A stretch of 35,029 bases of DNA, from assembly GCA_026400775.1 (NCBI GenBank), contig JAPLOK010000211.1, forward strand, positions 1-35,029, read 5' to 3'. The translations under genes and the position numbers were made by a program. The DNA is from Alphaproteobacteria bacterium. Its GTDB lineage: Bacteria > Pseudomonadota > Alphaproteobacteria > Acetobacterales > Acetobacteraceae. Of this stretch, positions 17,753-27,345 are shown one piece after another (positions within the stretch are counted from its first letter, which is position 1; each line of letters starts with the position of its first letter). The notes under the pieces were generated by a model. It was not told the origin of the DNA and did not search any database. It saw only the letters and a program-made list of their open reading frames with translations.

Positions 17753-19321
17753 TCAGCTCCGCCGCGCGCCCCACAATACCGGCACGCCCGAGCGCACCAG
17801 CCCCGTGATGTCCCGCCGGAAGGCATAAGGCTGCCGGAACGTCCCCATCGGGAAATACGGCAGGTCCTGGAAAGCCGCGGCCTGGATCTCGCGCCCCAGC
17901 GCCGCGCGCGCCGTCGCATCCGGCGCGTCGAACCAGGACTGGATGCCCTGTTCGATGCGCGGGCTTTCCGGCCAGCCGAACCAGGCGCCGGTGCCATTGG
18001 CGCGCAGCAGTGAATGCGTGGCCGGCATCAGCCCATCGGCGCCGGAGATGTTGGTGACGAAGGCGCTCCAGCCGCCCGCTTCGGCCGGGTCGCGCCGCGC
18101 GCGGCGCTGCACCACCGTGCCCCAATCGGTGCTGACATGGTCCAGGTTCACGCCCAGGCGGCGGAACAGATCGGCCACCACATGGCAGGCGGAATCCAGC
18201 GTCGGGATGTCGGTCGCGTGCAGGAAGACCAGGCGTTCGCCGCGATAGCCGCTGGCCTCGATCGCGCGGCGGGCGGCATCGATGCTGCGCGGCCCCGCCA
18301 GCGGTTCCATCCCGGCGTCCGAGGCCATGGGCGTGCCGGGCGTGAAGAAGCCCATCGGCACCTGCCAGCGCGTGCTGTCGGTGCCGGCCACCGCCGTCAT
18401 CACATCGGATTGCGACAGCGCGAGCAGGATGGCGCGGCGGAAGGCCGGGTTGTTGAAGGGCGGCTGCAGATGGTTGGGCCGCAGCGTGGAGACGGAGCCG
18501 AACACCTCCACCTGCTGCACCTGCACCTGCCGGTTGCGGGCGAGCAGCGGGATCAGGTCGAAGGTGGGGTTTTCCCACCAGTCGATCTCGCCCGATTGCA
18601 GCGCGGCGGCGACGGTGGCGGGGTCCGGCATGATGCGCCATTCGATGCGGTCGAAATGCGCGACCTTGCCGCCGGCCAGCATCTGCGCCGGTTCGGGGCG
18701 CGGCTGATAGGCGACGTTGCGTTCATAGACGGAGCGCGAGCCGGGCACCCATTCATTGCGCACGAAGCGGAACGGGCCGGAACCCACGGCTTCCGTGATC
18801 TGGGTGAAGGCATCGATATTGGCGTGCCGTTCGGGCATGACGAACATCGGCGCGATCTTGGCCATGGCATCCAGGATCAGCGGGAAACGGCGGGTGAAGC
18901 GCCATTGCACGCGGCGGTCGTCCAGGGCGCGCACTTCGCCCAGGGCGGCCACGGCCAATTGCCCGAAGCTGTCGCGCCGCGCCCAGCGATTGAAGCTGGC
19001 CACCACATCCTGCGCGCGCACCGGCTCGTTGTCGTGGAAGCGCAGGCCGTCGCGCAAGGTGACAGTCAGGACCAGGCCGTCATTGTCCCAGCTGTGGCCG
19101 GCGGCCATCTGCGGCTGCGGCTGCAGATCCTCGCCGATGGAATAGAGCGTGTCATAGACCAAGTAGCTGTGGTTGCGGGTGATCCAGGCGGTGGTCCAGA
19201 CCGGGTCCAGGCTGGTCAGGTTGGCATGCGGCACGAAGCGCAGCAGGCGCGCGGGCTGCGCGGCGGAGGGGGCGGCAAGTGCGCCTGCGCCCAGCATCAG
19301 GTTGCGGCGGGTGGCGTGCAT
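17753..19321 (-). CDS. ABC transporter substrate-binding protein (SBP family 5, peptide type)
   Basis: Signal peptide then LLRFVPHANLTSLDPVWTTAWITRNHSYLVYDTLY...LTVTLRDGLRFHDNEPVRAQDVVASFNRW...VGSGPFRFVRNEW. Confidence 0.93.
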   Translation of the reverse strand: MHATRRNLMLGAGALAAPSAAQPARLLRFVPHANLTSLDPVWTTAWITRNHSYLVYDTLYSIGEDLQPQPQMAAGHSWDNDGLVLTVTLRDGLRFHDNEPVRAQDVVASFNRWARRDSFGQLAVAALGEVRALDDRRVQWRFTRRFPLILDAMAKIAPMFVMPERHANIDAFTQITEAVGSGPFRFVRNEWVPGSRSVYERNVAYQPRPEPAQMLAGGKVAHFDRIEWRIMPDPATVAAALQSGEIDWWENPTFDLIPLLARNRQVQVQQVEVFGSVSTLRPNHLQPPFNNPAFRRAILLALSQSDVMTAVAGTDSTRWQVPMGFFTPGTPMASDAGMEPLAGPRSIDAARRAIEASGYRGERLVFLHATDIPTLDSACHVVADLFRRLGVNLDHVSTDWGTVVQRRARRDPAEAGGWSAFVTNISGADGLMPATHSLLRANGTGAWFGWPESPRIEQGIQSWFDAPDATARAALGREIQAAAFQDLPYFPMGTFRQPYAFRRDITGLVRSGVPVLWGARRS

Positions 19322-19447
19322 GTCCTGAGGCCTCCGTGCTTCGTGGCGGCCGGTCCGCGGCCGCGGGCATTCTCGGCGGCCCGATCAGGCCGCGGACGGA
19401 TGCTGGCATGCGCAGACGGGGCGGCGCAACGGAGCGGGGGGGGGACC

Positions 19448-19523
<76 letters not shown>

Positions 19524-19628
19524 ACGCGGAGAGGCGCCTATAGCCGCGCGCCCCGCACCCGACAACCCCTTCCCCCCGCGCTTTCGCACCGTTAGTTTGC
19601 GCCGCACAACGCAAGGGGCATTGAGGGC

Positions 19629-20339
19629 ATGGGCAAGGTCTATCCGGACGCCACCGCAGCCATGGCGGGCGTGCTGCGCGATGGCATGACGATCCTGGCC
19701 GGCGGCTTCGGCCTGTGCGGCATACCGGCCACGCTGATCGACGCGATCGTGGCCTCGGGCGTGAAGGACCTCACGGTCGTGTCCAACAATTGTGGCATCG
19801 ATGATGTGGGCCTGGGCAAGCTGCTGCGCACCCGCCAGATCCGGAAGATGGTCGCGAGCTATGTGGGTGAGAATGGCGAGTTCGAACGCCAGTTCATTGC
19901 CGGCGAGCTGGAGGTGGAGTTCAACCCGCAAGGCACGCTCGCCGAACGCGTGCGCGCCGGTGGCGCGGGCATTCCGGCCTTCTATACCAAGACCGGGGTC
20001 GGCACCGCCATCGCCGAGGGCAAACCGACCGCCGTCTTCGACGGCGAGACCTATGTGCAGGAACGCGGCATCGTGGGCGACCTGGCCATCGTGCATGCCT
20101 GGATGGGCGATAGCGAAGGCAACCTCGTTTACCGGCGCACCGCGCGCAACTTCAATCCGGTGATGGCGAGTGCCGCGCGCATGACTGTGGCGCAGGTAGA
20201 ACACCTTGTGCCGGCCGGCGAGATCGATCCGGACCACATCATCACACCCGGCATCTACGTGAAGCGCATCTGCCAGGTGCCCGCCGGCTACGAGAAGCTG
20301 ATCGAAAAGCGCACCGTGCGCCCCCGCGAAGCGGCCTGA
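19629..20339 (+). CDS. scoA: 3-oxoacid CoA-transferase subunit A
   Basis: DGMTILAGGFGLCGIPATLIDAI...LTVVSNNCGIDDVGLGKLL...RKMVASYVGENGEFERQFIAGELEVEFNPQGTLAERVRAGGAGIPAFYT. Confidence 0.95.
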   Translation: MGKVYPDATAAMAGVLRDGMTILAGGFGLCGIPATLIDAIVASGVKDLTVVSNNCGIDDVGLGKLLRTRQIRKMVASYVGENGEFERQFIAGELEVEFNPQGTLAERVRAGGAGIPAFYTKTGVGTAIAEGKPTAVFDGETYVQERGIVGDLAIVHAWMGDSEGNLVYRRTARNFNPVMASAARMTVAQVEHLVPAGEIDPDHIITPGIYVKRICQVPAGYEKLIEKRTVRPREAA

Positions 20340-20426
20340 CGCTTTTGGCGCCGGGCTCATCATCCACGAGCACCTTCACGCTTGCGGCTGCGCCGCGCGT
20401 GATCCGCTGTTAGAAGGAATCACACA

Positions 20427-21068
20427 ATGCCCTGGACCCGCGACCAGATGGCCGCCCGCGCGGCGCGCGAATTGCAGGATGGGTTCTATGTGAACCTCGG
20501 TATTGGCATCCCGACGCTGGTGGCCAACCACATCCCATCAGGCATGCATGTGCAGCTGCAAAGCGAGAACGGCATGCTCGGCATCGGTCCCTTCCCCGAG
20601 GAAGGCTCGGAAGATGCCGACCTGATCAATGCCGGCAAGCAGACCGTCTCGATGCTGCCGACCACCAGCATCTTCAGCAGCGCCGACAGCTTTGCGATGA
20701 TCCGCGGCGGGCATATCGACCTGTCCATCCTGGGCGCGCTGCAGGTGGCCGCGAATGGCGACCTGGCGAACTGGATGGTCCCGGGCAAGATGGTCAAGGG
20801 CATGGGCGGCGCCATGGACCTGGTGGCCGGCGTGAAGCGCGTGATCGTGACGATGGAACACACCGCCGGCGGCAAGTCCAAGCTGCTGCCCGCCTGCAAT
20901 CTGCCGCTGACCGGCAGCCGCGTGGTGGACATGGTGGTAACGGACTTGGGCGTGTTCTCGGTGGCGCGGCGCGGCGAGACCGACCTGGCGCTGCTGGAGC
21001 TGGCGCCGGGCGTGAGCCTGGATGAGATGACCGCCAAGACCGAGGCCAAGTTCCGTATCGCGCTATGA
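20427..21068 (+). CDS. scoB: 3-oxoacid CoA-transferase subunit B
   Basis: [37 protein letters not shown]...[13 protein letters not shown]...[52 protein letters not shown]. Confidence 0.96.
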   Translation: MPWTRDQMAARAARELQDGFYVNLGIGIPTLVANHIPSGMHVQLQSENGMLGIGPFPEEGSEDADLINAGKQTVSMLPTTSIFSSADSFAMIRGGHIDLSILGALQVAANGDLANWMVPGKMVKGMGGAMDLVAGVKRVIVTMEHTAGGKSKLLPACNLPLTGSRVVDMVVTDLGVFSVARRGETDLALLELAPGVSLDEMTAKTEAKFRIAL

Positions 21069-21902
21069 GCGCGTGAGCAGCCCCAGGATTTGATCGAACT
21101 GGTCCAGGTTGCGATACTCGATAGTGATGCGACCGGCGCCCTTGCCGGTCTGCGCGATGGCAACCTTGAAGCCCAGCTTGCGTTGCAGGTCCCGCTCCAG
21201 CGCCGCGACCTCGGCGGCGCCGGCCGGTTCGGCGGCGGGCTTGGGCGGGGGCGCCTTGGCCAGGGCTTCGGCCTGGCGGACATTCAGGCCGCGATCAACG
21301 ACTTGTAAGGCCGCCGCCACCGGGTCCGGCAGCTTCAGCAGCGCCCTGCCATGGCCGGCGGTCAGAGCGCCCTCACGCAGCAATCCCTGCACGCGGACGG
21401 GCAGTTCCAGCAGGCGCATGGTGTTGGCCACATGCGGGCGGGACTTGCCCACAGCCTCGGCCAGTTCCTGTTGCGTCAGGCCGAATTGCGCCTGCAGGCG
21501 GCCATAGCCTTCGGCTTCCTCCAGCGCGTTGAGATCCTCGCGCTGCAGGTTCTCCACCAGGCCTGCGGCCATGGCTTCGGTGTCCGTGAAGGCGCGGATG
21601 ACGACCGGCACCTCATGCTTCTGCGCCAGCTGCGCGGCGCGCCAGCGGCGTTCGCCGCCGATGATCTGGTAGCGGTCGGGCGTTTTGGGCTTCGGGCGCA
21701 CCAGGATGGGTTGCAGCACGCCATGGCGGCGGATCGACGCCGCCAGCTCCTCCAGCGCCGCTGGTTCCATCGCGCCGCGCGCCTGGAAGGGGCCGGGCTC
21801 CAGCGCCGTGACGGGCAGGTTGCGCGTGGTTTCGGGTGTGGCGGTCGCGACATCGCCCAGCAGGGCGGACAGGCCGCGGCCGAGGCGGGGCTGCTTGCTC
21901 AT
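21063..21902 (-). CDS. parB: Chromosome partitioning protein ParB
   Basis: [12 protein letters not shown]..., [57 protein letters not shown]...[22 protein letters not shown]...[10 protein letters not shown]. Confidence 0.97.
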   Translation of the reverse strand: MSKQPRLGRGLSALLGDVATATPETTRNLPVTALEPGPFQARGAMEPAALEELAASIRRHGVLQPILVRPKPKTPDRYQIIGGERRWRAAQLAQKHEVPVVIRAFTDTEAMAAGLVENLQREDLNALEEAEGYGRLQAQFGLTQQELAEAVGKSRPHVANTMRLLELPVRVQGLLREGALTAGHGRALLKLPDPVAAALQVVDRGLNVRQAEALAKAPPPKPAAEPAGAAEVAALERDLQRKLGFKVAIAQTGKGAGRITIEYRNLDQFDQILGLLTRS

Positions 21903-22756
21903 GCCGAGAGTTTCCGCCGCGCCCGGTCGCGCCGCAACAATTCCGTGGCCAGCGCCACATAGGCCTGCGCGCCCGGCGAGCGGAAATCATAAACCGTGAC
22001 CGGCAGCCCATGGGACGGCGCCTCAGAGACGCGGATATTGCGGGGGATTTCGGTCTCGAACACCTTTGGCCCGAAATGGCCGCGCACATCATCGGCCACC
22101 GCCGAGGAGAGGTTGTTGCGGCGGTCCATCATGGTCAGCACGATGCCTTCCAGTTCGAGCTTCGGGTTGAAGCCGCGGCGCACGCGCTCAATTGTCTGGG
22201 TGATCTGGGACACGCCTTCCAGGGCGTAGAACTCCGCCTGCAATGGCACCAGCACGGCATCGGCCGTGACCAGGGCGTTGAGCGTGATGAAGCCGAGCGA
22301 GGGCGGGCAATCCAGCAGCACCCAGTCGAAACCCGTGATGCCTGCCAGCGCATCGCGCAGCCGTGTCTCGCGGCCCGGAAGGTCCACCAGCTCCACCTCA
22401 CCACCGGCAAGATCATGGTCGGCCGGCAGGATGGACAGGTTGGGCACGCTCGTTGCCCGGATGGCCTGGGTGGCGGGGCGGCCTTCGATCAGCACGGCAT
22501 ATGTGCCGGGCCTGCGCGCCGGGCGGTCCAGGCCGAGGCCGGTGGAAGCATTGCCCTGGGGGTCGAGATCAACCAGCAGCACCTTGTGCCGCGCGGCCAG
22601 GGTCGCTGCCAGGTTCACGGCCGTCGTGGTCTTGCCCACGCCGCCTTTCTGGTTGGCAATCGCCAGGATTCTCAGGGGTTTTGGGTCAGGCAGGGCGCAA
22701 ATCCCGGATGCGGAAGATGGTGGCTTCCGCATCCGTGTGGCTGCCGAAGCGTTCAA
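21899..22756 (-). CDS. parA: Chromosome partitioning ATPase ParA
   Basis: ILAIANQKGGVGKTTTAVNLAATLA...LLVDLDPQGNASTGLG...VLLDCPPSLGFITLNAL. The exact start is uncertain; this ORF overlaps the end of rsmG and the true start may be further in. Confidence 0.96.
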   Translation of the reverse strand: MNASAATRMRKPPSSASGICALPDPKPLRILAIANQKGGVGKTTTAVNLAATLAARHKVLLVDLDPQGNASTGLGLDRPARRPGTYAVLIEGRPATQAIRATSVPNLSILPADHDLAGGEVELVDLPGRETRLRDALAGITGFDWVLLDCPPSLGFITLNALVTADAVLVPLQAEFYALEGVSQITQTIERVRRGFNPKLELEGIVLTMMDRRNNLSSAVADDVRGHFGPKVFETEIPRNIRVSEAPSHGLPVTVYDFRSPGAQAYVALATELLRRDRARRKLSA

Positions 22757-23294
22757 CCGCCATGTGCCAGTGTGGGGTGGCCTCGGTCAACTCGGCATCG
22801 GCTGTGCGGCCCTTGGGGAAGACCGCTATTCCGCCTTCACCCAGGTGTTGGCGTGCCCAGGGCAGCAATAGCGACAGCGGCGCCAGCGCGCGGGCCGTGA
22901 TGGCGGCCAGTGGCGGCAGGTGGGCTGCCTCGATTCGCGTGGCATGCACGGTCACATGGGCCAGGCCCATCTCGCGCGCGGCCTCCCGCAGGAAGGCGGA
23001 TTTGCGCTGGTCGGCCTCGACCAGGTGCATCGGGTCCGGGCGGGCGGCAGCGAGGATGAGGCCGGGCAGGCCGCCGCCGGAGCCCAGATCGGCGCATTCG
23101 CCTGGTGGCAGCAGGGGGGCGAGCTGAAGGCTGTCCTGCACGTGGCGGGTGCGCCACAGCGCGGGGGTGCCGGGGCCGACCAGGTTGATTCGGCTGTTCC
23201 AACGCTCCAGCAGGGCCAGATAGGCCTCAATCCGGTCCATTGTTTCACGTGAAACATCTGGGGCGGGCGGCAGCGGATGTTTCACGTGAAACAC
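22686..23294 (-). CDS. rsmG: 16S rRNA (guanine-N7) methyltransferase RsmG
   Basis: MDRIEAYLALLERWNSRINLVGPG...WRTRHVQDSLQLAPLLPPGECADLGSGGGLPGLILAAARPD. GTG start at 23294 or ATG at 23240; the choice decides whether the parS sites are coding. Confidence 0.95.
   Translation of the reverse strand: MFHVKHPLPPAPDVSRETMDRIEAYLALLERWNSRINLVGPGTPALWRTRHVQDSLQLAPLLPPGECADLGSGGGLPGLILAAARPDPMHLVEADQRKSAFLREAAREMGLAHVTVHATRIEAAHLPPLAAITARALAPLSLLLPWARQHLGEGGIAVFPKGRTADAELTEATPHWHMAVERFGSHTDAEATIFRIRDLRPA
23241..23256. promoter_or_regulatory. parS: parS site (ParB-binding centromere)
   Basis: TGTTTCACGTGAAACA, perfect 16-bp palindrome identical to the conserved bacterial parS consensus. Confidence 0.96.
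23278..23293. promoter_or_regulatory. parS: parS site (second copy)
   Basis: TGTTTCACGTGAAACA, perfect palindrome, 37 bp from the first copy. Confidence 0.96.
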
Positions 23295-25145
23295 TCAGGC
23301 ACGGCGGAGATGGACGGCGAGTGCGGCAACGGCCGCTGGTGTGACGCCAGGCAGGCGAGCTGCCGCACCCAGCGTGGCGGGGCGGGCGGCGCCGAGCCGA
23401 GCCTGCATTTCCCGCGACAGGCCGGCGATAGAGGCGAAATCCACCGCGTCCGGGATGGCCAGCGATTCTTCCCGCGCCAGCAGGGCGATCTCGGCCTCCT
23501 GCCGGGCCAGATAGGGGCCATAGAGTGCCTCGGTCACCAGCGCCTCGCGCACACGGGGGGGCAGGTCCCCCAACCAGGGGAACATGGCTTCGGCCACGGT
23601 GGGCGGCATGGCGGGCAGGGCCAGCACGTCCAGCAGGGAACGCCAGCGCCCATCCTGGTTCACCGGCGCGCCCGCGGTGCGGTACTGGGCGGGGTGCGCG
23701 CCCTCGGCCCGGGCGCGGGTCAGGGCGGCGTCCACCGCCGCCGCATGAGCGCGCCAGGCGACGGCGCGTTCGGGGCCGACGCAGCCCCAGCTGATGCCCT
23801 TTTCGGTCAGCCGCGCGCCGGCATTGTCGGCGCGCAGGCGCAGCCGGTATTCGCTGCGCGCGGTCAGCATGCGGTAGGGCTCGGAGACGCCTTGCAAGGT
23901 CAGGTCATCCAGCATCACGCCGGCATAGGCTTCGTCCCGGCGCAGCACGCGGTCGGGTTCCGCACCTGTTGCGCGCAGCACGGCGTTCAGCGCGGCCATC
24001 ATCCCCTGGGCGGCGGCTTCCTCATAACCCGTGGTGCCGTTGATCTGCCCGGCCAGGAACAGGCCCGGATGGTCGCGGCATTCCAGCGTGGGGCGCAGCG
24101 CGCGCGGGTCGACATGGTCGTATTCGATCGCGTAGCCGGGCCGCAGGATCACGGCGCGTTCCAGCCCGGGCATGCTGGCCACCATCGCCGCCTGCACCGC
24201 TTCGGGCAGGCTGGTCGAGATGCCGTTGGGGTAGACGGCCGGGTCGTCCAGGCCTTCGGGCTCCAGGAAGACCTGGTGGCGTTCCTTGTCGGCGAAGCGG
24301 ACCACCTTGTCCTCGATGGAGGGGCAATAGCGTGGCCCCACCCCCTTGATGCGCCCGCCATAGACCGCGCTGCCTTCCAGGTTGGCGCGGATCAGATCGT
24401 GCATGGCGCCCGTGGTCCAGGTGATGCCGCATTGCACCTGGCGGTTGGTGATGCGCGTGGTCATCCAGGAGAGTGGTTCAGGCACCTCGTCGCCCGGCTG
24501 CATCTCCAGCGCGGCCCAGTCGATGGTGCGGCCATCCAGGCGCGGCGGGGTGCCGGTCTTCAGCCGCGCCATGGGCAGGGACAGCGCTTCCAGCGCCAGC
24601 GCCAGGCCGACCGCAGGCGCATCGCCCACCCGGCCGGCGGGGCGGCGTTCATGGCCGATATGGATCATGCCGCGCAGGAAGGTGCCGGTGGTGATGATCA
24701 CCGCACCTGCGCGGTATTCCATGCCGCTTGCACCCAGCACGCCGGTGATGCGCGCGCCTTGCCGCAGCAGCCCCTCGGCCGCATCGGCCTGCACCACCAG
24801 GCCAGGGGTTTCGGCCAGCAGGCGCTGCACGGCCTGCCGGTAAAGCCGCCGGTCGGCCTGCGCCCGAGGCCCGCGTACCGCTGGCCCCTTGCTGCGGTTC
24901 AGCAGCTTGAAATGAATGCCCGCGGCATCGGCGGCGCGGCCCATGATGCCGTCCAGCGCGTCCAGCTCGCGCACCAGGTGCCCCTTGCCGATGCCGCCGA
25001 TCGCCGGGTTGCAGGACATCTCGCCGATGGTGTCCAGCTTGTGCGTCAGCAGCAGCGTGCGCGCGCCGCAACGCGCGGCGGCCGCCGCCGCTTCACAGCC
25101 AGCATGGCCGCCGCCCAACACCACCACATCGAAAACTGTGTTCAT
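23295..25145 (-). CDS. mnmG: tRNA uridine-5-carboxymethylaminomethyl modification enzyme MnmG (GidA)
   Basis: [66 protein letters not shown]...[11 protein letters not shown]...[21 protein letters not shown]. Confidence 0.98.
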   Translation of the reverse strand: MNTVFDVVVLGGGHAGCEAAAAAARCGARTLLLTHKLDTIGEMSCNPAIGGIGKGHLVRELDALDGIMGRAADAAGIHFKLLNRSKGPAVRGPRAQADRRLYRQAVQRLLAETPGLVVQADAAEGLLRQGARITGVLGASGMEYRAGAVIITTGTFLRGMIHIGHERRPAGRVGDAPAVGLALALEALSLPMARLKTGTPPRLDGRTIDWAALEMQPGDEVPEPLSWMTTRITNRQVQCGITWTTGAMHDLIRANLEGSAVYGGRIKGVGPRYCPSIEDKVVRFADKERHQVFLEPEGLDDPAVYPNGISTSLPEAVQAAMVASMPGLERAVILRPGYAIEYDHVDPRALRPTLECRDHPGLFLAGQINGTTGYEEAAAQGMMAALNAVLRATGAEPDRVLRRDEAYAGVMLDDLTLQGVSEPYRMLTARSEYRLRLRADNAGARLTEKGISWGCVGPERAVAWRAHAAAVDAALTRARAEGAHPAQYRTAGAPVNQDGRWRSLLDVLALPAMPPTVAEAMFPWLGDLPPRVREALVTEALYGPYLARQEAEIALLAREESLAIPDAVDFASIAGLSREMQARLGAARPATLGAAARLPGVTPAAVAALAVHLRRA

Positions 25146-25200
25146 GGGCGGGCGTATACGCCGCGAAAGCCCGCTGCGCTAATGCTTCCGCTCATCACGG

Positions 25201-25244
25201 GCGGTTGATTCACGGCTGCGGCTTCGCCTCCGCCGATCAACCGC
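25201..25244. terminator. Hairpin immediately after the mnmE stop, before mnmG
   Basis: GCGGTTGAT (25201-25209) / ATCAACCGC (25236-25244), perfect 9-bp inverted repeat. Confidence 0.35.
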
Positions 25245-26511
25245 TATTTGCCGATGCAGAACTCGGAAAACACCAGGTCCAGCACGGCCTCCACACCCAC
25301 ACGTCCGGTTAGCCGGCCAAGCGCCAGCACCGCGCCGCGCAGCGCCTCTGCGCGCAGCTCGGGCAGGGGCGCTTCAGGCAGCAGGTCGAGCGCTGCCACC
25401 GCATCGGCCAGCGCCGCGCTATGGCGTGGGCGGGTCAGGCTGGCCTGGTCCGCAAGGCCGGCACGGGCGCGGACGGCGGCTTCAAGCGTGGCGCGCAGCG
25501 CATCCAGCCCGGCGCCGGTGCGGGCCGAGACCGCCAGCCCTTCCAGCGGCGGCGGCGCCAGGTCGCATTTGTTGACGACCCGGATGGCGTCCAATGCCAT
25601 GGTCTCGGCATCCGGTGGGGCGTCGGCGGCGAAGACCGCCAGCGTGATCTCGGCCATCGCGGCCTGGGCGTGGGCGCGACGGATGCCCTCGGCCTCGATG
25701 GCATCGGCGGTGGCGCGCAGGCCGGCGGTGTCGGCCAGCACCACCGGAACCCCGGCCAGGATCATGCGGGCTTCGACCACATCACGTGTGGTGCCGGCCT
25801 GGGGCGAGACGATAGCCGCATCCCGCCCGGCCATCGCGTTCAGCAGGGATGACTTGCCCGCATTGGGAGCGCCCAAAATCGCCACGCGCACTCCTTCGCG
25901 CAGCGCCTCGGCGCGGGTGGCGCCGGCGATTTCGGCGGCGAGTTCGTCGCGCAGGACCAGCGCTTCGGCGGCCACGGCGTCATCCAGGCCGGGCGGCAAA
26001 TCCTCATCCTCGAATTCGATGAAGGCCTCCTGCCGGGCCAGAAGGCGCGTGGCACGCTCGGTCCAGGCGGCCGCGCGGGCGGCCAGCGCACCGCCAGCCT
26101 GGCGTAGGGCCTGGCGGCGCTGGGCCTCGGTTTCCGCTGCGATCAGGTCGGCAATGCCCTCGGCCGCGGTCAGGTCCAGCCTTCCGTGGGCGAAGGCGCG
26201 GCGGGTGAATTCGCCAGGCCAAGCGCCACCAGCGCATCCGCCACCACCGCCACCACCGCCGGGCCGCCATGCAAATGCAGCTCCGCGCTGTCCTCCCCGG
26301 TGTAGGAGGCCGGCCCCGGGAACCACAGCACCAGCGCTTCATCGAGCGTTTCGCCGGCATGGCGCAGGCGGCGCAGGCTGGCATGGCGCGGGGCGGGCCG
26401 GCCGCACAGCGCGACGAGCGCCGGGCCGGCCGCCGGCCCCGACAGCCGCATCAGCGCGACCGCGGCGCGCCCGGCGCCCGAGGCCAGCGCGAAGATACTG
26501 TCAGACGACAT
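25244..26511 (-). pseudogene. mnmE: tRNA modification GTPase MnmE (TrmE), apparently frameshifted
   Basis: N-terminus [29 protein letters not shown]...[37 protein letters not shown] is in one frame (26511 down to about 26215). [26 protein letters not shown]...GAPNAGKSSLLN...DTAGLR...NKCD...FSEFCIGK is in another, to stop at 25244. No single ORF spans both. Confidence 0.85.
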
Positions 26512-26839
26512 CCTTCTCCGTCAGCATCAGGCGCTGCACGCGCCCGCCGCCCTGCACGTGCACCGCGAGGATTTCGTCGATATCCTCGCGCGTGATGGGC
26601 CGGTACCAGACGCCTTCGGGGTAGATCACCAGGGCAGGACCAAATTCACAACGTTCCAGGCAACCCGCTGTGTTCACACGGATATTGGGGATGCCCAGTT
26701 CCTTCGCGCGCGCCTTCATGTAGTCGCGCAGCGGCTCGCTGCCGCGCTCGGCGCAGCTGCCGCGCTTGTGGCCGTCGGGCCGGCGGTTGGTGCACATGAA
26801 GAGGTGCGCGGTGTAGAAGGGGGGCGGATCCTGGCTCAT
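26501..26839 (-). CDS. Thioredoxin-like [2Fe-2S] ferredoxin family protein
   Basis: [50 protein letters not shown]...[39 protein letters not shown]: the CxxN...C...GCLxxC Cys pattern. Confidence 0.9.
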   Translation of the reverse strand: MSQDPPPFYTAHLFMCTNRRPDGHKRGSCAERGSEPLRDYMKARAKELGIPNIRVNTAGCLERCEFGPALVIYPEGVWYRPITREDIDEILAVHVQGGGRVQRLMLTEKDVV

Positions 26840-26889
26840 GGTTGGGATATGCGGGCCGCGCGGCGGCTTGACCACCCCCACCGGATGCC

Positions 26890-27345
26890 ATGCCCCAACT
26901 CTCCCTCCTCACCCCCCTGGGCGACCTCACCCTCTCCGAGGATGAAGGTGCCATCGTCTCCCTCGACTGGGGCCGCTCCTCTCACCAGGAATCCACGCCG
27001 CTGCTGACCGCCGCCCGCACCCAGCTGCAGGACTACTTCGACGGCACGCGCACTAGCTTCGACCTGCCGCTCGCGCCGCATGGCACCGCCTTCCAACAGC
27101 GCGTCTGGGCCGCGCTGACCACCATTCCGCATGGCCAGACCTGGTCCTATGCGCTGCTGGCCCGCGTGGTGGGGTCGGCGGCCCGCGCGGTGGGCCAGGC
27201 CAATGGCCGCAATCCCATCCCCATCATCATTCCATGCCACCGCGTGGTTGGCGCGGACGGCGCGATCGGCGGCTATTCGGGTGAGGGCGGGCCTGATACG
27301 AAGAGCTTTCTTCTCGCCCTCGAGAGCCGGAACCCCTTCACATGA
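26890..27345 (+). CDS. ogt: Methylated-DNA--protein-cysteine S-methyltransferase
   Basis: GTAFQQRVWAALTTIPHGQTWSYALLARVVGSAARAVGQANGRNPIPIIIPCHRVVGADGAIGGYSGE, with active-site PCHR. Confidence 0.96.
   Translation: MPQLSLLTPLGDLTLSEDEGAIVSLDWGRSSHQESTPLLTAARTQLQDYFDGTRTSFDLPLAPHGTAFQQRVWAALTTIPHGQTWSYALLARVVGSAARAVGQANGRNPIPIIIPCHRVVGADGAIGGYSGEGGPDTKSFLLALESRNPFT

Noticed and set aside
23277-25208. 643 aa + strand ORF opposite mnmG
   Set aside because: Antisense shadow of a highly conserved gene in a GC-rich genome. Its MFHVKH start simply reflects the palindromic parS site.
26221-26260. CCACC/CCGCC repeats (short tandem repeat-like) within mnmE
   Set aside because: Codon-driven (Val/Ala/Asp stretch [12 protein letters not shown] on the minus strand); periodicity is weak, so not called as a microsatellite.
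25248-26624. 458 aa + strand ORF opposite mnmE
   Set aside because: Ser/Ala/Arg-rich antisense translation with Pro tract; no domain; mnmE on the other strand explains the sequence.
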